From Gilliamella sp. App4-10 (GTDB lineage Bacteria; Pseudomonadota; Gammaproteobacteria; Enterobacterales; Orbaceae), in assembly GCF_001690495.1 (NCBI RefSeq), contig NZ_LZGS01000034.1:1-64000 (forward strand): a stretch of DNA of 64,000 nt. Direction: 5' to 3'. This document shows positions 9,096-18,729 of the stretch, piece by piece. Each line of letters begins with the position of its first letter. Positions within the stretch are counted from its first letter, which is position 1. The notes under the pieces were generated by a model, which did no database searches, was not told where the DNA came from, and was given only the letters and a program-made list of their open reading frames with translations. The position numbers and the translations under genes were made by a program.

Positions 9096-9126
9096 AAAAA
9101 AGCGCCTAATTTTTAGCGCTTTTTTT
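9096..9126. terminator. Bidirectional terminator
   Basis: AAAAAAGCGC (9096-9105) and GCGCTTTTTT (9116-9125) form a perfect 10-bp stem with a 10-nt loop, with A- and T-runs suiting both strands. It would terminate the dehydrogenase gene from the right (minus) and the small transcription unit from the left (plus). Confidence 0.85.
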
Positions 9127-9153
9127 ATTGAAGTCAATGATGCTTAATTATGA

Positions 9154-10074
9154 TTATTTAATTTGATCAATATACTCTTTTACAATATTAACGCTCTTTT
9201 TAAAAAGTTGTTTTTCGTTATCGGTGAAATCAAGTTGGATCACTTTTTTTATTCCATGCTGATCTAAAATTGCTGGAACACCAATAGCAACATCTTTATA
9301 ACCATATTCACCATTTAAAATACAAGTGAGCGCTAATGCACGGTGACTATTACTGAATATATGTTGGCAAATCTCGGTAATAGTGCTAGCAATACCGTAT
9401 TCGGTGCAATGTTTTCGATTCGCGATTTCAAAGCCCATTTTTCGAGCTTGGCTGCCCACTTCTTCAAAATCAATTTTGTTTTTTTGTAAATCATTTAAAT
9501 TAATACCATAAACCGATGAATGAGACCAAACCGGAAATTGTGAATCACCATGTTCGCCCACAATAAAGGCGTCAATGCTTTGTGGGCCGATGTCCATTTT
9601 TTCGCCCAATAATCGACGTAATCGCACCGTATCAAGCCATACCCCTGTGCCAATTACGCGGTGACGCGGTAGCCCTGATAGTTTCCAGACTTGATATGTA
9701 ATGGCGTCGCAAGGGTTGGTTGCAATTAAGAAGATGCCTTTAAAACCATTACTCATCATATTAGGTACAATGCTAGCAACAATTTTGGATGTGCCAGCGA
9801 GTTCTTCGGCTCGGCTTTTTTGGGCAATGCCTGATGTAACGGTGATAATGGCAATATCTATGTCAGTGCAATCAATCGATTCACGCAAGCTAACTTTGAC
9901 CATATTTTGCCGATAAGCTGCCGCATCTAATAAATCTTGCGCATGCCCATAGGCTAGCTCTTTATTGAGGTCAACGAGTACAATTTCTTCACAAATACCT
10001 CGGTTAACCAAAGTATAGGCTGTTGTTGATCCAACATTACCCACGCCGATAATCATGACTTTACGCAGTTTCAT
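9154..10074 (-). CDS. L-lactate / L-2-hydroxyacid dehydrogenase
   Basis: NAD-dependent L-lactate/malate dehydrogenase superfamily, 306 aa. The Rossmann motif GVGNVGS is at about residues 10-16; TNPCD and the catalytic-His motif GEHGDSQFPVWS are present. The substrate-loop position that separates lactate (Gln) from malate (Arg) enzymes reads AQKSRAEEL: Gln argues against malate dehydrogenase, but the loop is shorter and more diverged than in standard LDH, resembling 2-hydroxyisocaproate dehydrogenases. Pyruvate reduction to L-lactate or reduction of branched 2-ketoacids are both possible. An in-frame upstream ATG at 10152 exists, but the ATG at 10074 has GGAG 7 nt upstream and gives the usual N-terminus. 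Confidence 0.85.
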   Translation of the reverse strand: MKLRKVMIIGVGNVGSTTAYTLVNRGICEEIVLVDLNKELAYGHAQDLLDAAAYRQNMVKVSLRESIDCTDIDIAIITVTSGIAQKSRAEELAGTSKIVASIVPNMMSNGFKGIFLIATNPCDAITYQVWKLSGLPRHRVIGTGVWLDTVRLRRLLGEKMDIGPQSIDAFIVGEHGDSQFPVWSHSSVYGINLNDLQKNKIDFEEVGSQARKMGFEIANRKHCTEYGIASTITEICQHIFSNSHRALALTCILNGEYGYKDVAIGVPAILDQHGIKKVIQLDFTDNEKQLFKKSVNIVKEYIDQIK

Positions 10075-10307
10075 ATTATGCTCCACTTGATTTAAGAAAA
10101 ATAAGATAGAACGAAAAAATTCACTTAATAATATACCTTTAATTACTGTCAATAAAGGTAGATTATTGTAAGCCTATAAATTATCTTTCTACTGTAACTA
10201 TCATTTAAATAGATGGAATTAACTACTATTTAATTTAATTTTATATACAATGAAATACCAACATAACCACGTAATAAATTAATAGAAGTAGTGAAATTTA
10301 AAAAAAT

Positions 10308-10342
10308 TTGACTTCTGCTTTCAAATGATAATAATTCTCATT
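10308..10342 (+). promoter_or_regulatory. sit promoter with overlapping Fur box
   Basis: AATGATAATAATTCTCATT at 10324-10342 is a near-perfect 19-bp palindrome matching the Fur 7-1-7 consensus (TGATAAT-n-ATTATCA) with one mismatch. It overlaps the likely -10 (ATAATT, 10331-10336) that lies 17 bp from TTGACT at 10308-10313. Iron-bound Fur would block sigma-70 here, as known for enterobacterial sit operons. No separate MntR site was recognised. Confidence 0.88.
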
Positions 10343-10485
10343 AGTGTTTGTATTTATGGTTGTAAATAATCGATAATACAGTTTCACCATTACAAGTAAT
10401 TAATTAAATAGATATTTGCTTGATTTGTTAAAAACCATCCCTCAATTTTGCCATTTGATTATGAGTTAAACGCAAGGAGTCGCTA

Positions 10486-11406
10486 ATGAAGTTCAAATTT
10501 TTGAAAAATCGTAAAATGTTATTAAAGGTTATTTTAACTTCGTTAATTATTTTGACTGGTCTATTTGAGTCTGCTCATGCGTCAGAAAAGAAATTCAAAG
10601 TCGTAACTACGTTTACGATTATTCAAGATATCGCACAAAATATCGCTGGTGATGCTGCTGAGGTTGAGTCAATTACCAAAGCCGGTGCAGAAATTCATGA
10701 ATACGATCCCACCCCGAAAGACATTACCAAAGTGCTTTCCGCCGATTTAGTGTTATGGAATGGTCTTAATTTAGAACTTTGGTTTAAACGTTTTTTTGAA
10801 GATGTCAAAGATGTCCCTTCGATTGTCGTAACAGAAGGTATTGAGCCGATGCCAATTCAAGAAGGCAGCTATAAAGGAAACCCAAATCCGCATGCTTGGA
10901 TGTCACCAACGTTGGCTTTAACTTATGTTGAAAATATCCGCGCGGCGTTTGTTAAATATGATCCGCAAAATGCGGCGATTTATAATAAAAATGCGGCCGA
11001 TTATATTGCTAAAATCAAAGCACTTGATGCGCCATTACGTGAGCGTTTAGCTAAAATTCCTGACGCCAAACGTTGGTTAGTTACCAGTGAAGGCGCGTTT
11101 AGCTATTTGGCTCGCGACTATAATTTCAAAGAAGCTTACCTTTGGCCTATCAATGCTGAGCAACAAGGTACCCCTCAACAAGTTAGGCATTTAATTGACT
11201 TAGTTAAAGCAAATGATATTCCTGTTATTTTTAGTGAGAGTACTATTTCAGATAAACCCGCTAAACAAGTTAGCAAAGAAACCGATATTAAATATGGTGG
11301 CGTTTTGTATGTCGATTCGCTTTCAACTAAAAATGGTCCTGTACCCACTTATATTGATCTTCTAAAAGTGACCGTTGAAACTATCGCTAAAGGATTTGAA
11401 AAATAA
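10486..11406 (+). CDS. sitA: Mn/Fe ABC transporter, substrate-binding protein
   Basis: Periplasmic cluster A-I (ZnuA/SitA/MntC) metal-binding protein, 306 aa, with a signal peptide of about 32 residues ending in SAHAS. The four expected metal ligands are visible: His in EIHEYDP, His in PHAWMSP, Glu in TSEGAF, and Asp in YVDSLS. There is no His-rich loop of the zinc-binding ZnuA type, which supports Mn/Fe specificity. AAGGAG precedes the ATG. First gene of sitABCD; its TAA shares one base with the ATG of sitB. Confidence 0.95.
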   Translation: MKFKFLKNRKMLLKVILTSLIILTGLFESAHASEKKFKVVTTFTIIQDIAQNIAGDAAEVESITKAGAEIHEYDPTPKDITKVLSADLVLWNGLNLELWFKRFFEDVKDVPSIVVTEGIEPMPIQEGSYKGNPNPHAWMSPTLALTYVENIRAAFVKYDPQNAAIYNKNAADYIAKIKALDAPLRERLAKIPDAKRWLVTSEGAFSYLARDYNFKEAYLWPINAEQQGTPQQVRHLIDLVKANDIPVIFSESTISDKPAKQVSKETDIKYGGVLYVDSLSTKNGPVPTYIDLLKVTVETIAKGFEK

Positions 11407-12299
11407 TGACTCAAATTTGCTTGAATGTTGATGATATCACCGTGACTTATAATAATGGTCATACCGCAATTTATGATGCTAGCTTTCGCTTAAATGGTGG
11501 CACTATCTGCGCGTTAGTCGGCGTTAATGGTAGCGGTAAATCGACATTATTTAAGAGCATTATGGGGATGGTTCGTCCAACTCGTGGTCATGTCACATTT
11601 AATGATATGTCAGTTAATCAGACCTTAAAACAAAATATCATTGCCTATGTGCCACAAACCGAAGAAGTCGATTGGGATTTTCCTGTGCTCGTATCAGATG
11701 TGGTCATGATGGGGCGATATGGACATATGTCCTTTTTGCGTATTCCAAGTAAAGAAGATAAAAAACAGGTCGATCTTGCCCTTGAGCGCGTTAATATGCT
11801 CGATTTTAAACATCGTCAAATTGGTGAGCTGTCAGGTGGGCAAAAAAAACGGGTATTTTTAGCTCGAGCGTTAGCTCAGCAAGGTAAAGTGCTGTTGTTA
11901 GACGAACCTTTTACTGGGGTTGATGTTAAAACTGAAAATGCCATTATTGATCTGTTGAAAGATCTGCGTAAAGAAGGTCATTTGATTTTAGTTTCAACTC
12001 ATAACTTAGGCAGTGTACCCGAATTTTGCGATCACGTGGTATTAATTAATCAAACTGTTTTGGCCTTTGGTCCAACTAAAACAACCTTTACACCACAAAA
12101 TTTAATGACTACCTTTGGTGGTGCCCTGCGTTACCTGAGTTTATCGGGCGAACAATTGCATGATGATGAAGATCCTCGTAAAGTATCGATCTTAACCGAC
12201 GATGAACGTGCTGCAATTTTTTATGGGGAAGGTAAGCATGATTCACCTCATCGAGATTTGCTGGTTGACCCTCACGATAATGAACCAAAAGGGCAATAA
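11406..12299 (+). CDS. sitB: Mn/Fe ABC transporter, ATP-binding protein
   Basis: Cytoplasmic ATPase of the Sit transporter, 297 aa. Walker A is GVNGSGKST (about residues 38-46), the Q-loop is [10 protein letters not shown], the signature is LSGGQKKR, and Walker B is [12 protein letters not shown]. The C-terminal extension of about 60 residues after GGALRYLSL is acidic and His/Asp-rich, typical of enterobacterial SitB/YfeB rather than short MntB-type ATPases. It overlaps sitA by one base. Confidence 0.95.
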   Translation: MTQICLNVDDITVTYNNGHTAIYDASFRLNGGTICALVGVNGSGKSTLFKSIMGMVRPTRGHVTFNDMSVNQTLKQNIIAYVPQTEEVDWDFPVLVSDVVMMGRYGHMSFLRIPSKEDKKQVDLALERVNMLDFKHRQIGELSGGQKKRVFLARALAQQGKVLLLDEPFTGVDVKTENAIIDLLKDLRKEGHLILVSTHNLGSVPEFCDHVVLINQTVLAFGPTKTTFTPQNLMTTFGGALRYLSLSGEQLHDDEDPRKVSILTDDERAAIFYGEGKHDSPHRDLLVDPHDNEPKGQ

Positions 12300-12302
12300 T
12301 AA

Positions 12303-13169
12303 ATGGAACTGTTACTTGAACCATTCACCTATGGTTTTATGTTAAAAGCAATTTGGGTAAGTAGTATTGTCGGTGCTGCCTGTGCTTTTTTATCGGCTTT
12401 TTTAATGTTAAAAGGTTGGTCACTAATGGGCGATGCGCTTTCGCATTCCGTTGTGCCTGGGGTTGCCGGGGCTTATGCGTTGGGGTTGCCTTATTCTGTT
12501 GGTGCGTTTTTTACTGGATTACTCGCTGCACTAGCAATTACGCTCGTGCGAGCCTTTACACGATTAAAAGCAGACGCCATTATCGGTTTTATCTTTTCAA
12601 CCTTTTTTGCTGTCGGTTTGTTAATTATTTCGCTTAATCCAACATCAATCAATGCGCAAACCATTATATTTGGTAATATTCTAGGGATTGATGATAGTGA
12701 TATGTGGCAAGTGCAAATTATTATTTTGGTGTCATTTATATTACTTTTCTTTTTTTGGAAAGATTTGTTAGTGGTTTTTTTTGATGAAACCCATGCCCGA
12801 TCCATTGGATTAAAACCACTACCGTTAAAAATCCTATTTTTTACCATTTTAAGCGCCTGTACCGTTGCAGCACTACAAACTGTTGGAGCCATTTTAGTAA
12901 TTGCTATGGTTGTTACACCTGGAGCAACCGCTTACTTATTGACTAATCGATTTTCGCACTTATTGATTATTTCGGTTCTAATTGGCGCTATAACAAGTGC
13001 TATTGGCGCTTGGATCAGTTACTTTTTAAATGGCGAAACTGGTGGCGTTATTGTTACGTTGCAAACGCTAATATTTATTGTTGCATTCTTATTTGCTCCA
13101 CAGCGAGGGTTAATTGTAAATCGCTTTAGGATACGCCAAAGCCGTTTAAATAAAAGGAGGCAGGTATGA
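12303..13169 (+). CDS. sitC: Mn/Fe ABC transporter, permease C
   Basis: Inner-membrane permease of the ABC-3 family, 288 aa, with about eight hydrophobic segments. The typical motifs are LMLKGWSLMGDALSHSVVPGVA near residue 40 and GAILVIAMVVTPGATAYLLT near residue 200. It forms the metal channel with SitD. It begins 3 bp after sitB, and its TGA overlaps the start of sitD by four bases (ATGA). Confidence 0.94.
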   Translation: MELLLEPFTYGFMLKAIWVSSIVGAACAFLSAFLMLKGWSLMGDALSHSVVPGVAGAYALGLPYSVGAFFTGLLAALAITLVRAFTRLKADAIIGFIFSTFFAVGLLIISLNPTSINAQTIIFGNILGIDDSDMWQVQIIILVSFILLFFFWKDLLVVFFDETHARSIGLKPLPLKILFFTILSACTVAALQTVGAILVIAMVVTPGATAYLLTNRFSHLLIISVLIGAITSAIGAWISYFLNGETGGVIVTLQTLIFIVAFLFAPQRGLIVNRFRIRQSRLNKRRQV

Positions 13170-14002
13170 CAGAGTTTTGGGAATATATCTATTATCCGCT
13201 TACTCTTCCTCTTATTCAGCGCGCAATTTTCGCTTCGTTAGCAACCGGTATTGTGTGTGCCCTACTATCTTGTTTTTTAGTGTTAAAAGGCTGGTCGTTA
13301 ATGGGCGATGCGATTTCGCATGCGGTTTTACCCGGCATTGTGCTGGCATATGTAGCAGGTATTCCTATTATCATTGGTGCTTTTGCTTCAGGCCTATTTT
13401 GCTCAGTTGCAACAGGTTACATTAAAGAAAACAGCCGAATCAAAGAAGATACGGTCATGGGAATTGTGTTTTCAGGGATGTTTGCTTTTGGTTTAGTATT
13501 ATTTTCTAAGGTGGATACGTCGCAACATTTAAATCATATCCTATTTGGTAGTGTGCTTGGTACTAGTTATGACGAGCTTAAACAGATCATCATCATTGCT
13601 GTAATTGTGTCGCTTTTAATTATTATTAAACGCCGTGATCTGATGCTCTATTGCTTCGACCCAGTGCAAGCTAAAGTTGTAGGGCTGCCCGTTAAGCTAC
13701 TACATTATGGTTTGTTGAGTGTTTTGGCTTTAACTATTGTAGGATCATTAAAAGTTGCTGGGATGATTTTAGTTATTGCGATGTTGATAGCGCCGGGCAT
13801 CACTGCTTTTTCGTTAAGTAAACGCTTTGAATGGATGTTAGTGATTGCCGTATTGGTTTCGACATTTTCAACGGTGATGGGCACCTTGATAAGTTACTAT
13901 GTAGATGCGTCAACCAGCGCTTGTATCGTTATTTTACAAGCAATTCTTTTTTTATTTGCCCAAACTTACCAGTTTGTTGCTCACAAAAAAGCGCACCGTT
14001 AA
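13166..14002 (+). CDS. sitD: Mn/Fe ABC transporter, permease D
   Basis: Second ABC-3 family permease, 278 aa, paralogous to the preceding one (LVLKGWSLMGDAISHAVLPGIV; GMILVIAMLIAPGITAFSLS). The heterodimer with SitC is the standard SitABCD arrangement. AGGAGG lies 9 bp before the ATG, inside the end of sitC, so translation is coupled. Last gene before a strong terminator. Confidence 0.94.
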   Translation: MTEFWEYIYYPLTLPLIQRAIFASLATGIVCALLSCFLVLKGWSLMGDAISHAVLPGIVLAYVAGIPIIIGAFASGLFCSVATGYIKENSRIKEDTVMGIVFSGMFAFGLVLFSKVDTSQHLNHILFGSVLGTSYDELKQIIIIAVIVSLLIIIKRRDLMLYCFDPVQAKVVGLPVKLLHYGLLSVLALTIVGSLKVAGMILVIAMLIAPGITAFSLSKRFEWMLVIAVLVSTFSTVMGTLISYYVDASTSACIVILQAILFLFAQTYQFVAHKKAHR

Positions 14003-14063
14003 AGTAATTTTTGAAACTACCATTAGAACCGCTTTTAAAACTGCTTTTTAATAGCGATAAAAA

Positions 14064-14101
14064 AACAGCGTAAATAGAGTTGTAAACCTATTTACGCTGT
14101 T
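14064..14101. terminator. Bidirectional terminator between sitD and dnaB
   Basis: AACAGCGTAAATAG (14064-14077) and CTATTTACGCTGTT (14088-14101) form a perfect 14-bp stem with a 10-nt loop, with an A-run on the left serving the converging dnaB transcript. Confidence 0.85.
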
Positions 14102-14125
14102 ATTGATGCTTATTACGTTTAATTT

Positions 14126-15559
14126 TTACTCATCATCTAGGTATTTACTGTTATCTGCATAATTATCAAAACGTGAAAACTGACCTTGGAATTTTAATCG
14201 TACTTTACCAATTGGACCGTTTCGTTGTTTTCCTAAAATGATTTCGGCAATACCTTTATGTTCAGACGCTTCGTTATACACCTCGTCACGATAGATAAAC
14301 ATAATCACATCGGCATCTTGTTCAATAGATCCCGATTCACGTAAGTCTGAGTTAACCGGTCTTTTATCAGCACGTTGCTCTAAGCTACGGTTAAGCTGTG
14401 ATAGTGCAACGACAGGAATTTGTAACTCTTTTGCCAAAGCTTTTAGTGAGCGCGATATTTCGGCAATTTCTAGGGTACGATTTTCAGAGATATTCGGCAC
14501 GCGCATAAGTTGTAAGTAATCGACCATAATCATACTTAACCCTTTATGCTCACGATAAATACGTCTGGCTCTTGAACGTAACTCCATTGGCGTTAAGCCA
14601 GATGAGTCATCAATATAGATATTTTTCTTTTCCAGCAATAAGCCCATAGTGCTTGAAATTCTTGCCCAATCATCATCTTGTAGTTGCCCTGTCCGAATTC
14701 GGGTTTGATCAACACGCGAAAGTGACGCTAACATACGCATCATAATTTGTTCTGATGGCATTTCTAAGCTGAATATTAATACAGGCTTTTCTTGCTCTAG
14801 GGCAGCATTTTCACACAAATTCATGGCAAACGTGGTTTTACCCATTGATGGCCTTGCCGCTATAATAATTAAATCGGAACGTTGCAAACCAGCCGTCTTT
14901 TTATCTAAATCAATGTAACCAGTTGAAACCCCTGTCACACCATCATGCGGGCGTTGGAACAATTCTTCAATTTTAGCAACCGTTGCTTCTAACACTTCGG
15001 TTATACTTTTTGGACCCTCGCCTTGTTTAGTCCGGCTTTCAGCAATTTGGAAGATTTTACTTTCCGCCAAGTCTAAAATTTCGGTACTATCGCGCCCTTC
15101 GGTAGCATAACAGTTATCAGCAATATCATTTGATGCACTGATTAATTCACGCAAAATCGCTTGTTGGCGAATAATATCGCTATAAGCAACAACATTAATC
15201 GCACTTGGGGTGTTTTTAGAAAGCTCCGCCAAATAAGCAAAACCACCTACATCGGCTAATAGGTCTTTACTTTCAAGACTTTCTGAAAGGGTAATTAAAT
15301 CTATTGGTGTCCCTTTGCTGACCAAGGTATGCATTTCAGAAAAAATCAATTGATGATGACGCGAGTAAAAATCCCGCTCAGTGATCATTTCAGATACCGC
15401 ATCCCAACGTTGATTATCAAGCATCAAGCTACCCAGCACCGCTTGTTCAGCTTCGATCGAGTGCGGTGGAAGCTTAATATTGTGCAGATTTGATTTTTTC
15501 GTATCTTGATTTTTATAATCTCTGTTTGTGCTTGTTCGATCAGTATTCATGACATTCAT
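14126..15559 (-). CDS. dnaB: Replicative DNA helicase
   Basis: Hexameric 5'-3' helicase of the replication fork, 477 aa (E. coli 471). The N-terminal primase-interacting domain (PPHSIEAEQAVLGSLMLDNQRWD) is followed by a linker and the RecA-like core with Walker A ARPSMGKTTFA, Walker B MIMVDYLQLM, and the LRESGSIEQDADVIMFIYRDE segment. No intein. The first ~25 residues are poorly conserved; an alternative ATG lies three codons in. It is 39 bp downstream of truA on the same strand, so usg-truA-dnaB may be co-transcribed, unlike E. coli. Confidence 0.97.
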   Translation of the reverse strand: MNVMNTDRTSTNRDYKNQDTKKSNLHNIKLPPHSIEAEQAVLGSLMLDNQRWDAVSEMITERDFYSRHHQLIFSEMHTLVSKGTPIDLITLSESLESKDLLADVGGFAYLAELSKNTPSAINVVAYSDIIRQQAILRELISASNDIADNCYATEGRDSTEILDLAESKIFQIAESRTKQGEGPKSITEVLEATVAKIEELFQRPHDGVTGVSTGYIDLDKKTAGLQRSDLIIIAARPSMGKTTFAMNLCENAALEQEKPVLIFSLEMPSEQIMMRMLASLSRVDQTRIRTGQLQDDDWARISSTMGLLLEKKNIYIDDSSGLTPMELRSRARRIYREHKGLSMIMVDYLQLMRVPNISENRTLEIAEISRSLKALAKELQIPVVALSQLNRSLEQRADKRPVNSDLRESGSIEQDADVIMFIYRDEVYNEASEHKGIAEIILGKQRNGPIGKVRLKFQGQFSRFDNYADNSKYLDDE

Positions 15560-15598
15560 CTTTTGTTCTAAATTGAATTTATTGCTAAGCTACGTTGC

Positions 15599-16390
15599 TT
15601 ATTTTAAAAATAATGGACCTAAACTCGGATCGGGTATTTGGTATTCGGATGGATAATCCACCTGAACTAAATATAATCCTTCCGGTTTTGCTGTTGCGGC
15701 GGCTTGCGTTCTGTCCTTAGCTTGCAGAAGTTCATAAATCCACTCTGGACGCTGATTACCCGCACCAACTTCAAGTAAACTCCCCACAATATTGCGTACC
15801 ATATGGTGCACAAATGCATTAGCTTTAATATCAACAATAATATATGTACCTTGCCTTGTCACTTCAATGTGATGAATATTGCGCCAAGGCGTTCTTGATT
15901 GGCATTGAGCTGCTCGAAATGATGAAAAGTCGTTTTCACCTAATAAATACTGCGCAGCTTGGTGCATTAATATTTCGTTTAATGGCAAATAATAATGTGA
16001 CACCCCTTTAGCTAAAATAGCTGGACGATAGCGATGATTATAGATCACATAACGGTAACGTCGAGCTGTCGCACTAAACCTTGCATGAAAACTATCCTCA
16101 ACTATTTGCGACCAGCGCACTGCAATATTATCCGGTAAATGCGAATTAACCCCCATTGTCCAAGCACTCGGTGAGCGCTCAGCTTGGGTTTCAAAATGCA
16201 CAACTTGTCCTGTCGCATGCACGCCAGCATCGGTTCGACCCGCACAAAATACGTTGATTGGCTCATTAGCAATAATGGATAACGCAGATTCTAGCCTTTC
16301 TTGGATAGAATCGACAGACTGCTGGCGTTGCCAGCCAAAATAACCACTGCCATCATATTCAATACCAAGGGCAATTTTATATATAGTCAT
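15599..16390 (-). CDS. truA: tRNA pseudouridine(38-40) synthase
   Basis: Makes pseudouridine at positions 38-40 of the tRNA anticodon arm. 263 aa from the chosen start. The catalytic aspartate is in [30 protein letters not shown] near the N-terminus and [19 protein letters not shown] are also typical. The frame is open from 16414, but [14 protein letters not shown] at 16390 matches the family N-terminus. This start lies inside the end of usg (14-nt overlap), as in E. coli, implying translational coupling. Confidence 0.95.
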   Translation of the reverse strand: MTIYKIALGIEYDGSGYFGWQRQQSVDSIQERLESALSIIANEPINVFCAGRTDAGVHATGQVVHFETQAERSPSAWTMGVNSHLPDNIAVRWSQIVEDSFHARFSATARRYRYVIYNHRYRPAILAKGVSHYYLPLNEILMHQAAQYLLGENDFSSFRAAQCQSRTPWRNIHHIEVTRQGTYIIVDIKANAFVHHMVRNIVGSLLEVGAGNQRPEWIYELLQAKDRTQAAATAKPEGLYLVQVDYPSEYQIPDPSLGPLFLK

Positions 16391-17396
16391 TAATGAGGAT
16401 CTCAAGCGTCTCAATTAACATCAACGCCCCTAAATAACGAATATTATCGGCTACTGACCAAAATTGAATTTGTTCATAATGACCATAACTGTGTCTTAGA
16501 TTTGCCAACTTTATAACCAAATTGTGTTCTGATTCGGTACTAACTTCGGTCACTGGCGTTGGCAAATTATCGCCTTGCACTTCAACACCAAATTCACCAA
16601 AGCGTGCCATATTTAATTCAATTGGCAAACTACTTGATACATTAATAGCTTGTGACACGCCATAAAACACGGGCACAATCACTGACTCAATAGAAACAGG
16701 AAGTTCATAATTACTCAATACTTTACGGATTTGATCAACTTGGGATTTTTCTCCAAGTATTACATTGTGATGTTCGTGTGATACCGGTAATAAATTAAAA
16801 GCTAATTGCTTATCAAATAGTTGATTATCAACCGGCATACCATTTAACAAGCGGGCACTTTGCCCTGCCAGTTCATTCACGCCAGATTTGCCATACAATG
16901 ATGCTGGGATAAAACTAGTCGCATGTAAATTTGTTAATAATTCCATATCAGTTAACGAAGCAACACAACGCAACAACTGACACACTGTGGCACTAGCAAC
17001 GGCGATAATGTTTTCATTACGGTATTCGGTCAATACACTATTATTAACTTTAGGTACCACTAATGGAATATGATCTTGCTGAGCAAAATAACCACTTGCA
17101 TCAATCACTACACACCCCGATTCTGCTGCGACTTGCGCATACTTTTCACTGGTTTTAGCATCAGCAACAAAAAAAGCAAAGTGGCACTCGCTCCAGTCCA
17201 TTTGTGTACTGTCAATCACTGTTAAATTTTTGCCAGCAAAGCGAACAATTTCGCCAGCACTATTATCGCTACCCACGAGATAGAGATTTTCAATTTTCAG
17301 ACTACTGTCTTGTAAACTACGTTGCTGTAGCAACTCAACTAGCGCAGAGCCAACTTGGCCTGTCGCCCCCACAATAGCAATATTCCATGCAGACAT
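16377..17396 (-). CDS. usg: Usg, semialdehyde-dehydrogenase-family protein (probably non-catalytic)
   Basis: A 339-aa protein related to aspartate-semialdehyde dehydrogenase, placed immediately upstream of truA as in E. coli. The NAD(P)-binding loop [12 protein letters not shown] is at residues 10-21 and [15 protein letters not shown] near the C-terminus. The catalytic cysteine of true Asd enzymes (in NCTTxQ) is replaced: the aligned segment reads SATVCQ with Ala at that place, and the nearby Cys is three positions off. Loss of the nucleophile is also a feature of E. coli Usg, so a dehydrogenase role is unlikely. Role unknown. Confidence 0.88.
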   Translation of the reverse strand: MSAWNIAIVGATGQVGSALVELLQQRSLQDSSLKIENLYLVGSDNSAGEIVRFAGKNLTVIDSTQMDWSECHFAFFVADAKTSEKYAQVAAESGCVVIDASGYFAQQDHIPLVVPKVNNSVLTEYRNENIIAVASATVCQLLRCVASLTDMELLTNLHATSFIPASLYGKSGVNELAGQSARLLNGMPVDNQLFDKQLAFNLLPVSHEHHNVILGEKSQVDQIRKVLSNYELPVSIESVIVPVFYGVSQAINVSSSLPIELNMARFGEFGVEVQGDNLPTPVTEVSTESEHNLVIKLANLRHSYGHYEQIQFWSVADNIRYLGALMLIETLEILINDYI

Positions 17397-17718
17397 ATTT
17401 ATAAACCCAATAAAAAATTTAGCGGTAATTATATCACTTTATTGTCAAAGATAGCGGAAAAAGATACATGACGATAGCATTAGATGAATAGTTTTTATTT
17501 GACTGAAAGTATGAACATTAAAAGGATAAGCCATCATCAAGAAGGCATTGTTGATACTGAGCTTTTAATAATACTCGGAAATGAACTAAGCAGTTTACAT
17601 TTTCATAGGTTATTTGACTATTCAAACAAATAAGATGATTTTTTAGTCTTCACCAATAACAAATTATCTTTTACTAATAAAATTTATACTCACTTATTAT
17701 AATGATTGCCAAATAATA
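17397..17718. other. Intergenic region, no supported gene
   Basis: 322 bp, AT-rich. It contains a 40-codon plus-strand ORF at 17511-17633 with a weak ribosome-binding site and no recognised similarity, which I do not call. No terminator or RNA gene was recognised. Confidence 0.5.
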
Positions 17719-18729
17719 CTAATTAGCTAACTCATCTTCCACATGTTTGATTGCCTGCCGATGTTGATCAATTAAGCAAGTCAAAACTTTGTCTAAATAA
17801 GGTTCAATATTACTTTCATAAATCGGCGCTGGTGTAATTAAACACGCTGTATTTATATTTTGTTCCAATGCCAGCAATGAATCTTGCTGTTGTTTTTTAT
17901 TATCAAGCTGCTTTACTTTTCCTTTTAGCTGATCTTGATAGTAATGATAAACTCTAGAAGCGAGACTATAATCGGAAGAGTCATCCTTAGATGATTGATC
18001 AAAAAGTACAATTGACTCTTCTAATGTTAAACCATACTCAACAGCACCTTCGTGAAATTTAGTATTAAATTGGTTAGGATAGATAATTTGATAAGTTGCT
18101 TCTGGCATATTGATTTGCATCTCTTTAAGCCCAAATTTCATATTACTTGTGTCAATATTGTAATGCTTCCATAATGTAGGAAACGTCCCAGACTCATCCT
18201 CAATCGGTTCTGATTTTATTGACAATAATGTGTAAATATCCCCACTTGGTGCAATATAATAATGCTGATAGCCATTCCAAAGAGTAGGATTATTAGAAAA
18301 AGAGTGATTTGCTAAAAAAAGCTTATCAATTACCTGATTTTTACGGATTAAAGATAACGTAATCTCTCGCCCTGAATGAGGTAAATCTTCCTCGTTTTTA
18401 TTCTTAGAATTAATTGGGCTAATGCTCAATTTTAGTTGAAAATCATTACCATTATAGACAATAGGATCATCATCGATTAATTTATCTAACTGTTTAAAAT
18501 CAAATTTCAAATTATTGAGTGGGCAACGGCTAGCATATTTTAGTTTTTCTTTTTTATCGAGTTGATGATATTCATCTTCGTTTCTAGCGCAATCTTGTTG
18601 CAATTGATGCATATCAACACTCATAAAAAATGATTCACCACGATATTTAGGGTTGATATCAAGTAATTGCCCCCAGGCACAATAACTAAACATAAATAAA
18701 ATTGCAACCAATAAAAATTTCAGTTTCAT
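17719..18729 (-). CDS. Exported protein of unknown function
   Basis: A 336-aa protein with an N-terminal signal peptide (hydrophobic residues 4-19, plausible cleavage after AWG). The Cys in FMFSYC is not in a convincing lipobox. The mature protein is hydrophilic and rich in Lys, Asp and Asn, with cysteines in QQDCARN, SRCPLNN, NTACLI and LTCLIDQ that could form two disulfides. The segment from about residue 270 is predicted mainly helical, with a Lys/Gln-rich coiled-coil-like stretch. I recognise no family. AAGGAA precedes the ATG. Monocistronic, with no informative neighbours; a periplasmic location is inferred. Confidence 0.75.
   Translation of the reverse strand: MKLKFLLVAILFMFSYCAWGQLLDINPKYRGESFFMSVDMHQLQQDCARNEDEYHQLDKKEKLKYASRCPLNNLKFDFKQLDKLIDDDPIVYNGNDFQLKLSISPINSKNKNEEDLPHSGREITLSLIRKNQVIDKLFLANHSFSNNPTLWNGYQHYYIAPSGDIYTLLSIKSEPIEDESGTFPTLWKHYNIDTSNMKFGLKEMQINMPEATYQIIYPNQFNTKFHEGAVEYGLTLEESIVLFDQSSKDDSSDYSLASRVYHYYQDQLKGKVKQLDNKKQQQDSLLALEQNINTACLITPAPIYESNIEPYLDKVLTCLIDQHRQAIKHVEDELAN

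Noticed and set aside
8937-9137. A 66-codon minus-strand ORF over the small transcription unit
   Set aside because: It begins inside the bidirectional terminator and has no ribosome-binding site; the plus-strand 44-codon ORF fits the promoter and terminator better.
17511-17633. A 40-codon ORF (MNIKRISHHQEGIVDTELL...) between usg and the exported protein gene
   Set aside because: Weak ribosome-binding site, no terminator or promoter pair, and no family recognised; not enough to call a gene.
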